Source: Elusimicrobiota bacterium
GTDB taxonomy: Bacteria > Elusimicrobiota > Elusimicrobia > 2-02-FULL-39-32
NCBI GenBank assembly: GCA_016180425.1
Contig: JACPBF010000013.1
Location: 1-53,370, forward strand
Direction of reading: 5' to 3'
Length of the DNA: 53,370 nt
The notes beneath the pieces are model-generated. The model was not told the DNA's origin, did not search any database, and saw nothing but the letters and a program-made list of their open reading frames with translations. Below, one piece after another: positions 17,321 to 25,610 of the stretch (positions within the stretch are counted from its first letter, which is position 1; the number at the start of each line of letters is the position of its first letter). Made by a program: the position numbers and the translations under genes.

Positions 17321-17935
17321 TTAAAACTTTTCAAGAAGTTCCTTATTCAAACCAGAAACATTTCCTTTTTTTAATTCATTCAACATCTTCTCATTCAATA
17401 TTTTATTTAAAAATGAGCTTCTTTTCTTAAGAGACACTCTTAATAAATCCTTACGAACTTTTTTTAAACCTCTGGACAAAACTATTAATTCCCTGCCAAA
17501 AAGTTTCTGCAACTGCCTGCGCAAAAACTTAGCAAGCGCTGGGCTTGCGCCTCCTGTGGAAACAGCAAAAACCACATCTCCTCTTTTTAATATCGCAGGA
17601 ACAATAAAACTGCAAAGAGACGGACGATCCACCACATTCACCCAAATGGATCTTTCCCTGCACGCCAGGCTTATTCCCTGATTCAACCTTAGGTCATTTG
17701 TAGCGCAAAAAACCAAATCTTTATTTTTAAGATCCTGCCAAAGGAATTTTCTTTTAAAAAGTAAAATTTTCTTAATTTTAGCCAGCTCTTCTATTCTTTC
17801 ATGCACTTTAGGAGCGCTTACATTTACTTTTGCTTTAAATTTAATCAGATTTAAAATTTTTCTTAAAGCGACTTTCCCTCCGCCAATCACAAGCACATTT
17901 TTACCCTTTAAATTAAGAAACGCCGGATAATACAA
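17321..17935 (-). CDS. Precorrin-2 dehydrogenase / sirohydrochlorin ferrochelatase (CysG N-terminal, Met8-like)
   Basis: The 204-residue protein matches the N-terminal half of CysG. It begins YYPAFLNLKGKNVLVIGGGKVALRK (an NAD-binding loop), then VFCATNDLRLNQGISLACRE, then SLCSFIVPAILKRGDVVFAVSTGGASPALAKFLR, which holds the catalytic Asp region. It oxidises precorrin-2 to sirohydrochlorin and may insert iron. The methyltransferase half of CysG is absent. No other sirohaem gene is in the window. The start codon is TTG with AAGG upstream. Such a gene between ccsA and resB is frequent in anaerobes. Confidence 0.9.
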   Translation of the reverse strand: MYYPAFLNLKGKNVLVIGGGKVALRKILNLIKFKAKVNVSAPKVHERIEELAKIKKILLFKRKFLWQDLKNKDLVFCATNDLRLNQGISLACRERSIWVNVVDRPSLCSFIVPAILKRGDVVFAVSTGGASPALAKFLRRQLQKLFGRELIVLSRGLKKVRKDLLRVSLKKRSSFLNKILNEKMLNELKKGNVSGLNKELLEKF

Positions 17936-18026
17936 AAGAAACCTTTTAGCCTCCTTAAAACCAAATATTATATTAGCCCGAATAATACTATCTTCATAAC
18001 CAAATTTAACTTTCTAATATTTAAAT

Positions 18027-19391
18027 TTAAACTTTTTCCAGCTCCTCAACCAATCCTAAAAATTCATTTTCAAAAGATCTTCCTCTGGAGGAGGCTGCCC
18101 CCAGATGGATTTGCGTCCTTAAATTTAAGGAATCCTTGGATAAAAAAATCCAAATTTTCCTTTGATGAAAATAAAAAAGGACCATTAATCCTAAAACTAA
18201 AATGGCGCAAGCGATCCAAAAAAAATCCGCTCCCGGATCATAAGCGATCTGTAATCCTGTATAGTAGGCTGGCACATATTCTGCCAAAACCAAAATAAAT
18301 TCATCCTCTTTCTGCGCCGGCGGCATTTGTAGGGTTGGAAAATTCTCAAAAATCCAAGGAGCTTTAAATGGTTTGCCATTTCTTGAAACTAAAATTTGCA
18401 AAGCTGGGTTATTGGCCTGAACAGAACGGCTGGAGACTTGCCTATTTTCATCCATGGAGAAATCTGGAATAAATTGTAAAATCCTCAAACTATAGGGAGT
18501 CCCAGGAACTGGGCTCTCTTCATCCAAGCGCAGAGTGACTGTGGGAGACTTTTTTGGATCTTTTCTTAAAAAAAATCCAATCCTTGCTTCTTTTAAGTAA
18601 GGCCCATAACTTGCCTGATAAAATCTTACCTTTTTATATTCCAGAGGTTCATTCACAACGATCTCTTTATTTTCCACAAGCTGACCTTTCTCAAAAACCC
18701 GCAGACTAGAAGCGAATGTTTTTGGGGTAGAAGTTTGCGGATACCAATCCACTCTAAACTTGTCGCAAGCCACTGTCCATGGACGATTTTGCATTCTGGA
18801 AGCAGTGCCTTCTGGCAAATTAAGCGTTTCTCGAAAACCATACAAAGCTCCGGTTAAATTCGCCGCTAAAACAATTAAGATAGAAATATGACTAACCCAA
18901 CTGCCAAACCTTTGGAATCCATATTTACTTGCAAAAATCTTCCATGTTTCAGATCCTTGCTCTTGAATAACTTTCAGTTTATATCTTTTTGAATGAAGAA
19001 GCTGTTTTGCTCGTTCTAAAAACTCTGCTTGCGTCAAATTTGTCATCCAGGATTTTTGAAAGCTGAGCTTCTCTAAAACAGACGGCTCAAGTTCTTCCTT
19101 TTTAAAGGTTTTTAAGCCTGGGAATTTATCAAAAATCAGCTTGCAAACAATAAGGTTAAAGGCCATTAAGGCTAATAGACCGATATACCACCAAGAATAA
19201 TAAATATTAAAAAACTCTATTTTTTCAAAAAAAGCGCCCCATTTTGGCGAATTCTGAATAAATTCTTTTACCCGATCTGGATTTTCTGGTATTTGCGGAA
19301 TAAGAGTTCCCACTAAAGAGGCAAGAGCCAAAACAGCAAAAAGATAAATATTAAATTTTATATTTCTAAAAGGAGCAAGCGCATTTTTCAT
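18027..19391 (-). CDS. resB: ResB/Ccs1-like cytochrome c biogenesis protein
   Basis: The 454-residue protein has the ResB plan: two N-terminal helices (FNIYLFAVLALASLVGTLIPQ and WWYIGLLALMAFNLIVC), a third near residue 167 (SHISILIVLAANLTGALYGF), a large extracytoplasmic domain, and a last helix near residue 395. VRFYQASYGP is the typical late motif in the outer domain. Together with CcsA it forms the System II heme-export and ligation machine. The start is ATG, 14 bp after the folE stop. Confidence 0.9.
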   Translation of the reverse strand: MKNALAPFRNIKFNIYLFAVLALASLVGTLIPQIPENPDRVKEFIQNSPKWGAFFEKIEFFNIYYSWWYIGLLALMAFNLIVCKLIFDKFPGLKTFKKEELEPSVLEKLSFQKSWMTNLTQAEFLERAKQLLHSKRYKLKVIQEQGSETWKIFASKYGFQRFGSWVSHISILIVLAANLTGALYGFRETLNLPEGTASRMQNRPWTVACDKFRVDWYPQTSTPKTFASSLRVFEKGQLVENKEIVVNEPLEYKKVRFYQASYGPYLKEARIGFFLRKDPKKSPTVTLRLDEESPVPGTPYSLRILQFIPDFSMDENRQVSSRSVQANNPALQILVSRNGKPFKAPWIFENFPTLQMPPAQKEDEFILVLAEYVPAYYTGLQIAYDPGADFFWIACAILVLGLMVLFYFHQRKIWIFLSKDSLNLRTQIHLGAASSRGRSFENEFLGLVEELEKV

Positions 19392-19405
19392 AGGGATTAA
19401 TTGAA

Positions 19406-20008
19406 CTATTTGGAAACGTCGCGACGGATAAAACTTAAAAATTCAAGACGAGTTCTTTCGTGTGATTCAAAAATACCAAGCATTTCGCTGGTAGTGGCAT
19501 AAGCATTTTGTTTTTCTACCCCTCTCATCGCCATACAAAGGTGAAACGCTTCAATCACCACGCCTACGCCTCTGGGTTTTATAATTGTCTCAATAGCGCT
19601 GGCTATTTCTTGGGTCAATCGTTCTTGAACCTGCAAACGCCTAGCAAAAGCATTGACTACGCGCGGAAGCTTAGAAAGACCTACAACTTTGCCGTTTGGA
19701 ACATACGCCACATGACATTTTCCGTAAAAAGGAAGGAGATGATGCTCGCAAAGAGAATAAAAATCAATGTCTTTTACTAAAACCATTTGATTATATTTCT
19801 CGCTAAAAGAGGCTTTTAGTAAAATTTGAGAAGGATCTTCACTATAACCTCTAGTCAAAAATTTTAAAGATTCCGCAACTCGTTTTGGGGTCTTTACTAA
19901 ACCTTCACGCTCTGAATCCATGCCCAACTCCTGCAGAATTCTTTTAACAGATTGCTCCAAAATAAAATTAGATTTAGATTTTTCTTGCATTTGCAGCTTT
20001 CTTTTCAC
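19406..20008 (-). CDS. folE: GTP cyclohydrolase I
   Basis: The 200-residue enzyme opens the GTP ring to give dihydroneopterin triphosphate for folate. It has the zinc ligands in [20 protein letters not shown] and the signature [23 protein letters not shown]. The third zinc Cys is in [12 protein letters not shown]. Its length is complete. It lies upstream of resB on the same strand and is the last conserved gene before the palindrome array. Confidence 0.96.
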   Translation of the reverse strand: MKRKLQMQEKSKSNFILEQSVKRILQELGMDSEREGLVKTPKRVAESLKFLTRGYSEDPSQILLKASFSEKYNQMVLVKDIDFYSLCEHHLLPFYGKCHVAYVPNGKVVGLSKLPRVVNAFARRLQVQERLTQEIASAIETIIKPRGVGVVIEAFHLCMAMRGVEKQNAYATTSEMLGIFESHERTRLEFLSFIRRDVSK

Positions 20009-20090
20009 TTATAATCCTTTAAAAATAGAATTAGGACATCCCACATCATTTTTCTATTGGAGAGTATAAAAAATAATTATAACATATTTA

Positions 20091-20468
20091 TTATTTCAGT
20101 TCAGTAAGGTTTATTTTATACTGATTAACCATTTTTAAGAAACGGGCATAGTGGTAGGGATCCAAATATTTAAATGTAGTTCTATTTAATAAAGGAACAA
20201 GAACTTTTCGTAAAGGCTCTCCCCGAACAATCCATTGATAATAGTTCCTATCAGAATGATGATAAGGTCCATAAAGTTTAGAGCCAGGTACAACTTTTAC
20301 CAGCCATTGAAAAATCTGTTCATGCCGCACATGCATTCTTAAAGTGATTTGAGGCTGCTTCCCATCACCACCAAAATGACCTTCCCCAATTAAAATTCCA
20401 AGAAGGAATCCCAATGAGAATTGATCAATTTCAAACTGATTTATCAAATCATTTTTAAATTTACTCAT
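20091..20468 (-). CDS. Free-standing LAGLIDADG-type endonuclease-like protein
   Basis: This protein of about 125 residues carries one LAGLIDADG helix (FLLGILIGEGHFGGDG), followed by a beta-hairpin region (QPQITLRMHVRHEQIFQWL) and YYQWIVRGEPLRKVLVPLL, as in single-motif homing endonucleases that work as dimers. It is not in a recognisable intron or intein. I prefer the ATG at 20468; a GTG at 20486 would add six residues. It borders the palindrome array, and the first parS-like site lies 24 bp beyond its start. It may be a mobile gene or a co-opted DNA-binding protein. Confidence 0.7.
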   Translation of the reverse strand: MSKFKNDLINQFEIDQFSLGFLLGILIGEGHFGGDGKQPQITLRMHVRHEQIFQWLVKVVPGSKLYGPYHHSDRNYYQWIVRGEPLRKVLVPLLNRTTFKYLDPYHYARFLKMVNQYKINLTELK

Positions 20469-20491
20469 TATTTTATATTGTTTCACCGTAT

Positions 20492-21056
20492 TGCTTCATG
20501 TGAAACATTTTAAAATTATTAATTACTTCTATTAATTCAGACACTATTTGTTTTTATCACATATTTTTAATCGTTCCACGTGGAACGATTAAAAATATGC
20601 GGTTATCCCTTCATCTGCGATATTGAAAATCTATTTTTTATCTTTAACATCCTATTTTGTTTCACGTGAAACGTTTAAAAACATATAATTCTTGGTTCAT
20701 CTTAAATATTTAGAATCAATTCTATTTTGTTTCATATGGAACATTATGTAATTATTAATATTTTAAATAATTCGAATATCATAGTTTTGACTTAAAATGT
20801 TTCATATGAAACATAAAATTATCAATTATTTCAATTATTCAGATATAATATGTTTTAATTATATTTTTTATTATAAATGTTCCACGTGAAACGTTTAAAA
20901 CCATATGGTTATCATTTTATTTGCGATATTAAAAATCTATTTTTTATCTTTAACCCGTATTTTGTTTCACGTGGAACATTAAAAAATTATTAGTTGTTCA
21001 AATACTCTGGATATGGTTTCCTTTCATTATCCTTCATAATTGTTTCATGTGGAACA
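20492..21056. repeat. Array of eight parS-like palindromes in degenerate tandem repeats
   Basis: Eight 16-bp sites resemble the ParB-binding consensus TGTTNCACGTGAAACA: 20492-20507, 20572-20587, 20658-20673, 20728-20743, 20798-20813, 20878-20893, 20963-20978 and 21041-21056. Start-to-start spacing is 80, 86, 70, 70, 80, 85 and 78 bp. Sites at 20658 and 20878 match 15 of 16 positions; others have a CATATG or CATGTG core. The spacers are also related: 20600-20657 and 20905-20962 share a long near-identical block (gcgatatt, then aatctattttttatcttta), and a second AT-rich spacer type (aattattaat) recurs. No reading frame spans the region. A partition or centromere role is inferred. Confidence 0.8.
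20560..20599. repeat. 40-bp perfect palindrome centred on the second parS-like site
   Basis: The sequence is its own reverse complement over 40 bp, with CCACGTGG at the centre and TTTTTAATCG / CGATTAAAAA arms. Only this member of the array has such extended symmetry. It could extrude as a cruciform or act as a two-way terminator. Confidence 0.85.
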
Positions 21057-21058
21057 AT

Positions 21059-21733
21059 TCAAAAATTTCTACTTAATTTTCTAAATATAACATATGCAAA
21101 GCCAAACAAAAAACCTCCTGCATGAGCAAACCAAGCAACTCCACCAATATCTCTACCAACAGCATGCATTGCCTGCAAAGATGCTGTTCCACTAAAGGTT
21201 TGCATTAAAAACCAAAATCCTAAAAAGAAGATAGCTGGTATCTCAACAATTCGAGTAAAATAACCAAATGGAATTAAAGTTAACACCCTTGCTCTTGGGA
21301 AAAGCACAAAATAAGCGCCCAACACACCCGCTATAGCCCCGCTTGCTCCAATCATTGGCATTAAGCTATTTTGATTAAAATATATCTGAGATATAGAAGC
21401 TGCAACCCCACTCAAAAGATAGAAGATAAAATACCTTATATGCCCAATCTTATCTTCCACATTATCCCCAAATATGTATAAATAAAGCATATTCCCTATT
21501 AAATGCATCCAACCTCCATGTAAGAATTGAGATGTTACAAAATTTGATAAATTGCCAAATGGATCAATAATTGTTTCATGTGGAACAATTCCATAGACAC
21601 GAATAAGACTATCTAGCTGACCTAATGAATTTAAGTTTAATTGATAGTAAAATGCAAGAATATTCGCAAATATAAGCAAATAGTTTACAAATGGAATTGT
21701 CCTTGAATTAATATTATCTCTTAAAGGAATCAT
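21059..21733 (-). CDS. Rhomboid-family intramembrane serine protease
   Basis: The 224-residue membrane protein has about six helices. The catalytic Ser lies in GASGAIAGVLGAYF near residue 128, and the catalytic His is in WFAHAGGFLFGFA near residue 205. HLIGNMLYLYIFGDNVED is the conserved second-helix motif. It cleaves transmembrane segments; substrates are unknown. It starts with MIPLRDNINSRTIPFVNY, typical of this subgroup. A parS-like site (21572-21587) is embedded in the coding sequence. Its 3' end abuts the palindrome array. Confidence 0.93.
   Translation of the reverse strand: MIPLRDNINSRTIPFVNYLLIFANILAFYYQLNLNSLGQLDSLIRVYGIVPHETIIDPFGNLSNFVTSQFLHGGWMHLIGNMLYLYIFGDNVEDKIGHIRYFIFYLLSGVAASISQIYFNQNSLMPMIGASGAIAGVLGAYFVLFPRARVLTLIPFGYFTRIVEIPAIFFLGFWFLMQTFSGTASLQAMHAVGRDIGGVAWFAHAGGFLFGFAYVIFRKLSRNF
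21572..21587. promoter_or_regulatory. Ninth parS-like site, inside rhomboid gene
   Basis: TGTTTCATGTGGAACA is identical to the last site of the array (21041-21056) and is flanked by the same aat/att bases. It lies within coding sequence, as many chromosomal parS sites do. It is 516 bp from the array. Confidence 0.65.
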
Positions 21734-21843
21734 AAAAGCTCATGTAACGCCTAAATCTCGTTAGGGTCATCTTCATCAAATTTATGAGGTGACTCAAGGG
21801 GGAAAAAGTTTCTTACGTGAGGATTTTGTAAAATCATATTGAT

Positions 21844-22632
21844 CTATTTAACTTTCTTAACCACAACAATCTTTCTTGATTTAGAATCATTAGGTAAATA
21901 ATATTCTTGTTCTTTAAGAAAGATTCCACCTGAAAATCCTTTATTTTTCTCAATAATATCTCTAATATCAGATTCACTGATTTCTGATCCTAACCAAAAA
22001 AAAGCAAAGCCGCCAATTTTTAAAAAAGGCAGGGACAATTTCAAGGCAGCTGGAAATTTAGCCATACCTCTTGTTAAAACTATTTCAAAACTATCCTTAT
22101 AGTTCCTATTTCCTACCAAATTCTCAGCTCTATTACAGATAGCCTCTACATTTTTCAACTTCAATATGGGAATAAGAACATTTTCCAAAAAAAAATGCTT
22201 TTTTTTGTTAGATTCTACAAGATTAAATTTATGATGATTAAGAAGGATAGATAATGGAATTCCTGGAAGTCCTGCTCCGGTTCCTAAATCAATAATATCT
22301 ATTTTACTCTTCTTATTTATTGTTTCACTGTAATTAATATGATTTAGAGAATCTTTCAAATTAATCTTATTTGAAAAAGAATTTTCCAAAAAACTATTAA
22401 TCCTAAACTGTTCTGGAAATAATAATAAAGGAATCAGTGAGTCTTGGAAGTGTCTAGTCCATATTTTTTCAATATCATTATGAGAAATCATATTGAATTT
22501 TAAATTATACTTATAAACAATCTGTTGATAAGTAGTAAACTTATTGTGGATATCATTTATATCCATAAAATCAATAGACTTTAAAGAATTAAGAAAGTCT
22601 AAAAACTTTCTTTCAGATAATAAAACATCCAT
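21844..22632 (-). CDS. rsmG: 16S rRNA (guanine-527 N7) methyltransferase
   Basis: This GidB/RsmG enzyme uses S-adenosylmethionine to methylate G527 of 16S rRNA. It shows the SAM loop IIDLGTGAGLPGIPLSILL, LVESNKKKHFFLENV and ILTRGMAKFPAALKL. The N-terminal half carries an extra asparagine-rich insert (near residues 85-105) that makes it longer than usual. I chose the ATG at 22632 because AAGGAG precedes it; a more upstream ATG (22653) lacks one. The parA/parB genes that often neighbour gidB are not present. Confidence 0.92.
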   Translation of the reverse strand: MDVLLSERKFLDFLNSLKSIDFMDINDIHNKFTTYQQIVYKYNLKFNMISHNDIEKIWTRHFQDSLIPLLLFPEQFRINSFLENSFSNKINLKDSLNHINYSETINKKSKIDIIDLGTGAGLPGIPLSILLNHHKFNLVESNKKKHFFLENVLIPILKLKNVEAICNRAENLVGNRNYKDSFEIVLTRGMAKFPAALKLSLPFLKIGGFAFFWLGSEISESDIRDIIEKNKGFSGGIFLKEQEYYLPNDSKSRKIVVVKKVK

Positions 22633-22716
22633 TCTAGTAACACTCCTTCTCATAATGCATAAAAAGGGTATGGTTATGAGAAAATTTAGGAGAAGTTGTA
22701 GTTATTAAAATAAAAT

Positions 22717-23271
22717 TTACTTTTTTTCTAGGATATGGCGAAAAAAGAGGAGACGACACTGATTTTCCATCATAGAGATACGCGCTGTAGCTTGACGGAT
22801 ATCTTTGCCCACACTAAATGCCCCATGTCCACGAATCATGGCTACAACCTGTTTTGAGAAAAGTTTAGGGAAATGGTCTGCAATGCAAAGAGATCCTTCT
22901 CCGTATGGACATTCTGTCAACACAGGAATCTCTGGAATATAAAGAGAGTCTGAATCTATGGGCTTAATCAGCGTAGTATCCCAGGAAAGAGCTGTTGTAT
23001 AGGGCGGGTGCGCATGGACTATAGCCTGCACTTCAGGGTTTGACAGATAAATGGCTCTATGCACCGGAGTTTCAGAAGAAGCGCCCTTATCTCTAATCGT
23101 ATTCTCTAAATTCACAGTAACAATGTCAGAAGCAGAAAGAGCGCCTAAAAGAGAGCCTGTGCGGGTAACATAAATGACTGAGCCTTTTTTAAGGGAAATA
23201 TTGCCGGAGGTAAGATGGATTAAACCAGCCTCCCAAAGCATTCTCCCATACTTTACAAATTCACTATACAT
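22717..23271 (-). CDS. Class II aldolase/adducin family protein
   Basis: The 184-residue protein has the zinc-binding HAHPPYTTALSW near residue 99, a later zinc His in MIRGHGAFSVG near residue 153, and the phosphate-binding LIHLTSGNISLKKG and TRTGSLLG segments. It resembles L-fuculose-phosphate and ribulose-5-phosphate epimerase/aldolase relatives and is slightly shorter than the usual 210. The substrate cannot be assigned from sequence. It stands between rsmG and the slipin gene on the same strand. Confidence 0.88.
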   Translation of the reverse strand: MYSEFVKYGRMLWEAGLIHLTSGNISLKKGSVIYVTRTGSLLGALSASDIVTVNLENTIRDKGASSETPVHRAIYLSNPEVQAIVHAHPPYTTALSWDTTLIKPIDSDSLYIPEIPVLTECPYGEGSLCIADHFPKLFSKQVVAMIRGHGAFSVGKDIRQATARISMMENQCRLLFFRHILEKK

Positions 23272-23350
23272 TTAATCCTATTATACCACTCTCAAAAAAC
23301 TTTTCAACAACTTTCTACGCACCCAAATAATTCATTTACAGAACAATACC

Positions 23351-24109
23351 TTATTTTTTTACAAAGGAACTCAACAGGTCAACCGGGACAGGAAAAATAA
23401 TAGTTGAATTTTTTTCTGACGCAATTTCTGTCAAGGTTTGCAAAAATCTAAGCTGCAAAGTTGCGGGTTCTGTTCCTATGATTTTTGCCGCATCCGCTAG
23501 CTTTTGTGAAGCTTGATACTCGCCGTCCGCATGAATAATTTTCGCGCGCCTTTCCCGCTCTGCTTCTGCTTGACGCGCCATGGCCCGAAGCATTTCAGGA
23601 GGGAAATCAACATTTTTCACCTCCACCGCTGTTACTTTTACACCCCAGGGTTCTGTGTGCTGATCAATAATTTTTTGAAGCGCCAGGTTGATCTCATCCC
23701 GGCTGGAAAGAAGAGAATCAATCTCTTTTTGACCTAATATGGAACGAAGAGAGGTTTGCGCAATTTGAGAAGTTGCAAACAGAAAATTTTGCACATCTAA
23801 CGTCGCCTTTCTTGGATCCACCACTCTAAAATAAACAACCGCATTCACTTTAACTGAAACGTTATCTTTGGTAATCACATCTTGAGGCTCTACATCCATT
23901 GTGACCACTCGAGTGTCCACCACTCTCATTCTTTGAATCAGTGGAACTACCCAAACAAGGCCAGGTCCCTTCACTTTCCAAAATCTGCCCAGCATTAAAA
24001 CAACTCCTCTCTCATACTCCTGCAAAATCCTAAGCCCAGAGCCCCATAGCACAACAGCTCCTACAATTACAAAAGTAACAAGTGACATTAAACTTGCCAT
24101 AATATTCAT
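23351..24109 (-). CDS. SPFH/Band 7 membrane protein (slipin)
   Basis: The 252-residue protein has one N-terminal membrane helix (residues about 5-24). A Band 7 domain follows: [19 protein letters not shown], then [18 protein letters not shown] and [25 protein letters not shown]. It ends with a helical coiled region ([14 protein letters not shown]). It matches the stomatin-like proteins that pair with NfeD proteases in membrane microdomains, and an nfeD gene is directly upstream here. AGGAGG lies 8 nt before the ATG. Confidence 0.94.
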   Translation of the reverse strand: MNIMASLMSLVTFVIVGAVVLWGSGLRILQEYERGVVLMLGRFWKVKGPGLVWVVPLIQRMRVVDTRVVTMDVEPQDVITKDNVSVKVNAVVYFRVVDPRKATLDVQNFLFATSQIAQTSLRSILGQKEIDSLLSSRDEINLALQKIIDQHTEPWGVKVTAVEVKNVDFPPEMLRAMARQAEAERERRAKIIHADGEYQASQKLADAAKIIGTEPATLQLRFLQTLTEIASEKNSTIIFPVPVDLLSSFVKK

Positions 24110-24186
24110 AAATGTTCCTCCTTAAGGCAGCTACTGACCGCTTATTCACGAGCGATAGCTGGATTTAAATTTTTTCAACAAAACTA

Positions 24187-25470
24187 TTACTTCTTACGCC
24201 TGACAATTAACTTTAACTTAACGACTTGCATAATTTCAACTTCCTCACCTTCAGAAATCGTTTCCAGCGATTCCGCATTCCAAATTTCACCTCCAACAAT
24301 CACCTGCCCTAAAGGAGAAAGATTAGTTTTCGCAGTTGCAGTTTGGCCAATCATTCCTTCAACCCCGCTTACTACTTTTGTTTTTCTGATCCTTAAAAGC
24401 AAAGTAATTAAAACAAATAATAATAGGGCTGTGAGAATCACAATTGAAAAAACAAGGGGTCTGGATATCTGCCAGTAAGGAAACTCGACTCGAACTAACA
24501 TCAATGAACCAAGAGCTAACGCAATCACTCCTCCCAACCCAGCCAAACCGCTTGGGATTTGGCTTTCAATAACAAACAAAACAACTGCTAAAGCAATTAA
24601 AGCTGCGCCAGCATAGTTAATTGGCAATGTCTGTAAGGAATAAAGAGCTAATAAGAGAGATATGGCGCCTGCTACGCCGGGCAAAACTGCTCCGGGATTC
24701 ATGAGTTCGTATAAAATTCCATAAATCCCAATCATCATAAAAAGATAAGCGATATTGGGATCGGTAAGGGTTTTTAAAATTTTAACGCGAAGGCTCATGG
24801 GGAAAATCTCTTTGTTTGCGCCTTTAGTTATCAAACTTTTTTTCCCGCTAGAAGTCTCAACTTCTTTCCCATGAATGCGTTCAATCAATTCATCTAAATC
24901 CTTGGCGATCAGATCAATCACGCCTAACTGAAGAGCTTCAGTTTCAGTTGCAGAACTGCTTTTTCTAACAGCATCTTCTGCCCATTTACTATTTCTTTTT
25001 CTAGATTCTGCTATGGTTTTAATAAAAGCTACTGTGTCATTTTCAATTTTAGCTCGCATGTCTCCTTCAGTTGTTTTACCTAATTCCACAGGATGCGCTG
25101 CGCCAATACGAGTTTGAGGCGCCATGCTGGCAATGTGAGCTGCCAGTGTAATAAAAGCGCCTGCAGAAGCTGCCCGCGCCCCTTGCGGGGAAACATAAAC
25201 CACTACCGGGATAGAGGAAGCGCTAATCTCTTTTACTAAGATTCTTGTGGATTCAAGCAAACCTCCTGGAGTATCTAATTCAATAATTAAACAACTAATA
25301 TTTTTTTCATGCGCAGCTCTGAGAGCAGAACCCAGCCATTCTGCTGTTGCAGGAGTAATTGCGCCATCATAAGAAGCCACTAACACCACTGGTTGAGTGC
25401 TGGCATGCAGCTTTAAAGGCAAACAAAGCAAACAGAGTGAGAAAAAAAATTGTAATTTATAAAATTTCAT
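24187..25470 (-). CDS. nfeD: NfeD family membrane serine protease (ClpP-like + NfeD domain)
   Basis: The 427-residue protein has a signal peptide (about 1-24) and a ClpP/SppA-like protease domain. LIIELDTPGGLLESTRILVKEI gives the oxyanion loop, ARAASAGAFITLAAH carries the nucleophile Ser, and the catalytic Lys is expected in AEDAVRKSSSATETEAL. Four or five membrane helices follow (about 235-360), then a C-terminal OB-fold NfeD domain (GMIGQTATAKTNLSPLGQVIVGGEIW). It cleaves hydrophobic segments, including the C-terminus of the neighbouring slipin type. It is 77 bp upstream of the slipin gene. Confidence 0.93.
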   Translation of the reverse strand: MKFYKLQFFFSLCLLCLPLKLHASTQPVVLVASYDGAITPATAEWLGSALRAAHEKNISCLIIELDTPGGLLESTRILVKEISASSIPVVVYVSPQGARAASAGAFITLAAHIASMAPQTRIGAAHPVELGKTTEGDMRAKIENDTVAFIKTIAESRKRNSKWAEDAVRKSSSATETEALQLGVIDLIAKDLDELIERIHGKEVETSSGKKSLITKGANKEIFPMSLRVKILKTLTDPNIAYLFMMIGIYGILYELMNPGAVLPGVAGAISLLLALYSLQTLPINYAGAALIALAVVLFVIESQIPSGLAGLGGVIALALGSLMLVRVEFPYWQISRPLVFSIVILTALLLFVLITLLLRIRKTKVVSGVEGMIGQTATAKTNLSPLGQVIVGGEIWNAESLETISEGEEVEIMQVVKLKLIVRRKK

Positions 25471-25610
25471 TAATTCCTAATTGAACGATACATCGTTTAT
25501 TTAGTTTCTGCACTGAAAGTCATTTCTACTGCGATTTTGGCTTTTGGCCTTTTTCTTTATAAAATCTAAGCTGCGCTAAAGTAAAAATGCTTAATCTCGG
25601 TTAAAATAAA

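Noticed and set aside
20487-21058. CRISPR array
   Set aside because: The repeated units are 16-bp palindromes with related, not unique, spacers of 54-70 bp, and no cas genes are present.
20487-21058. Main replication origin at the palindrome array
   Set aside because: It has no TTATNCACA cluster, while the dnaA-dnaN gap has boxes, trios and diverging gene order.
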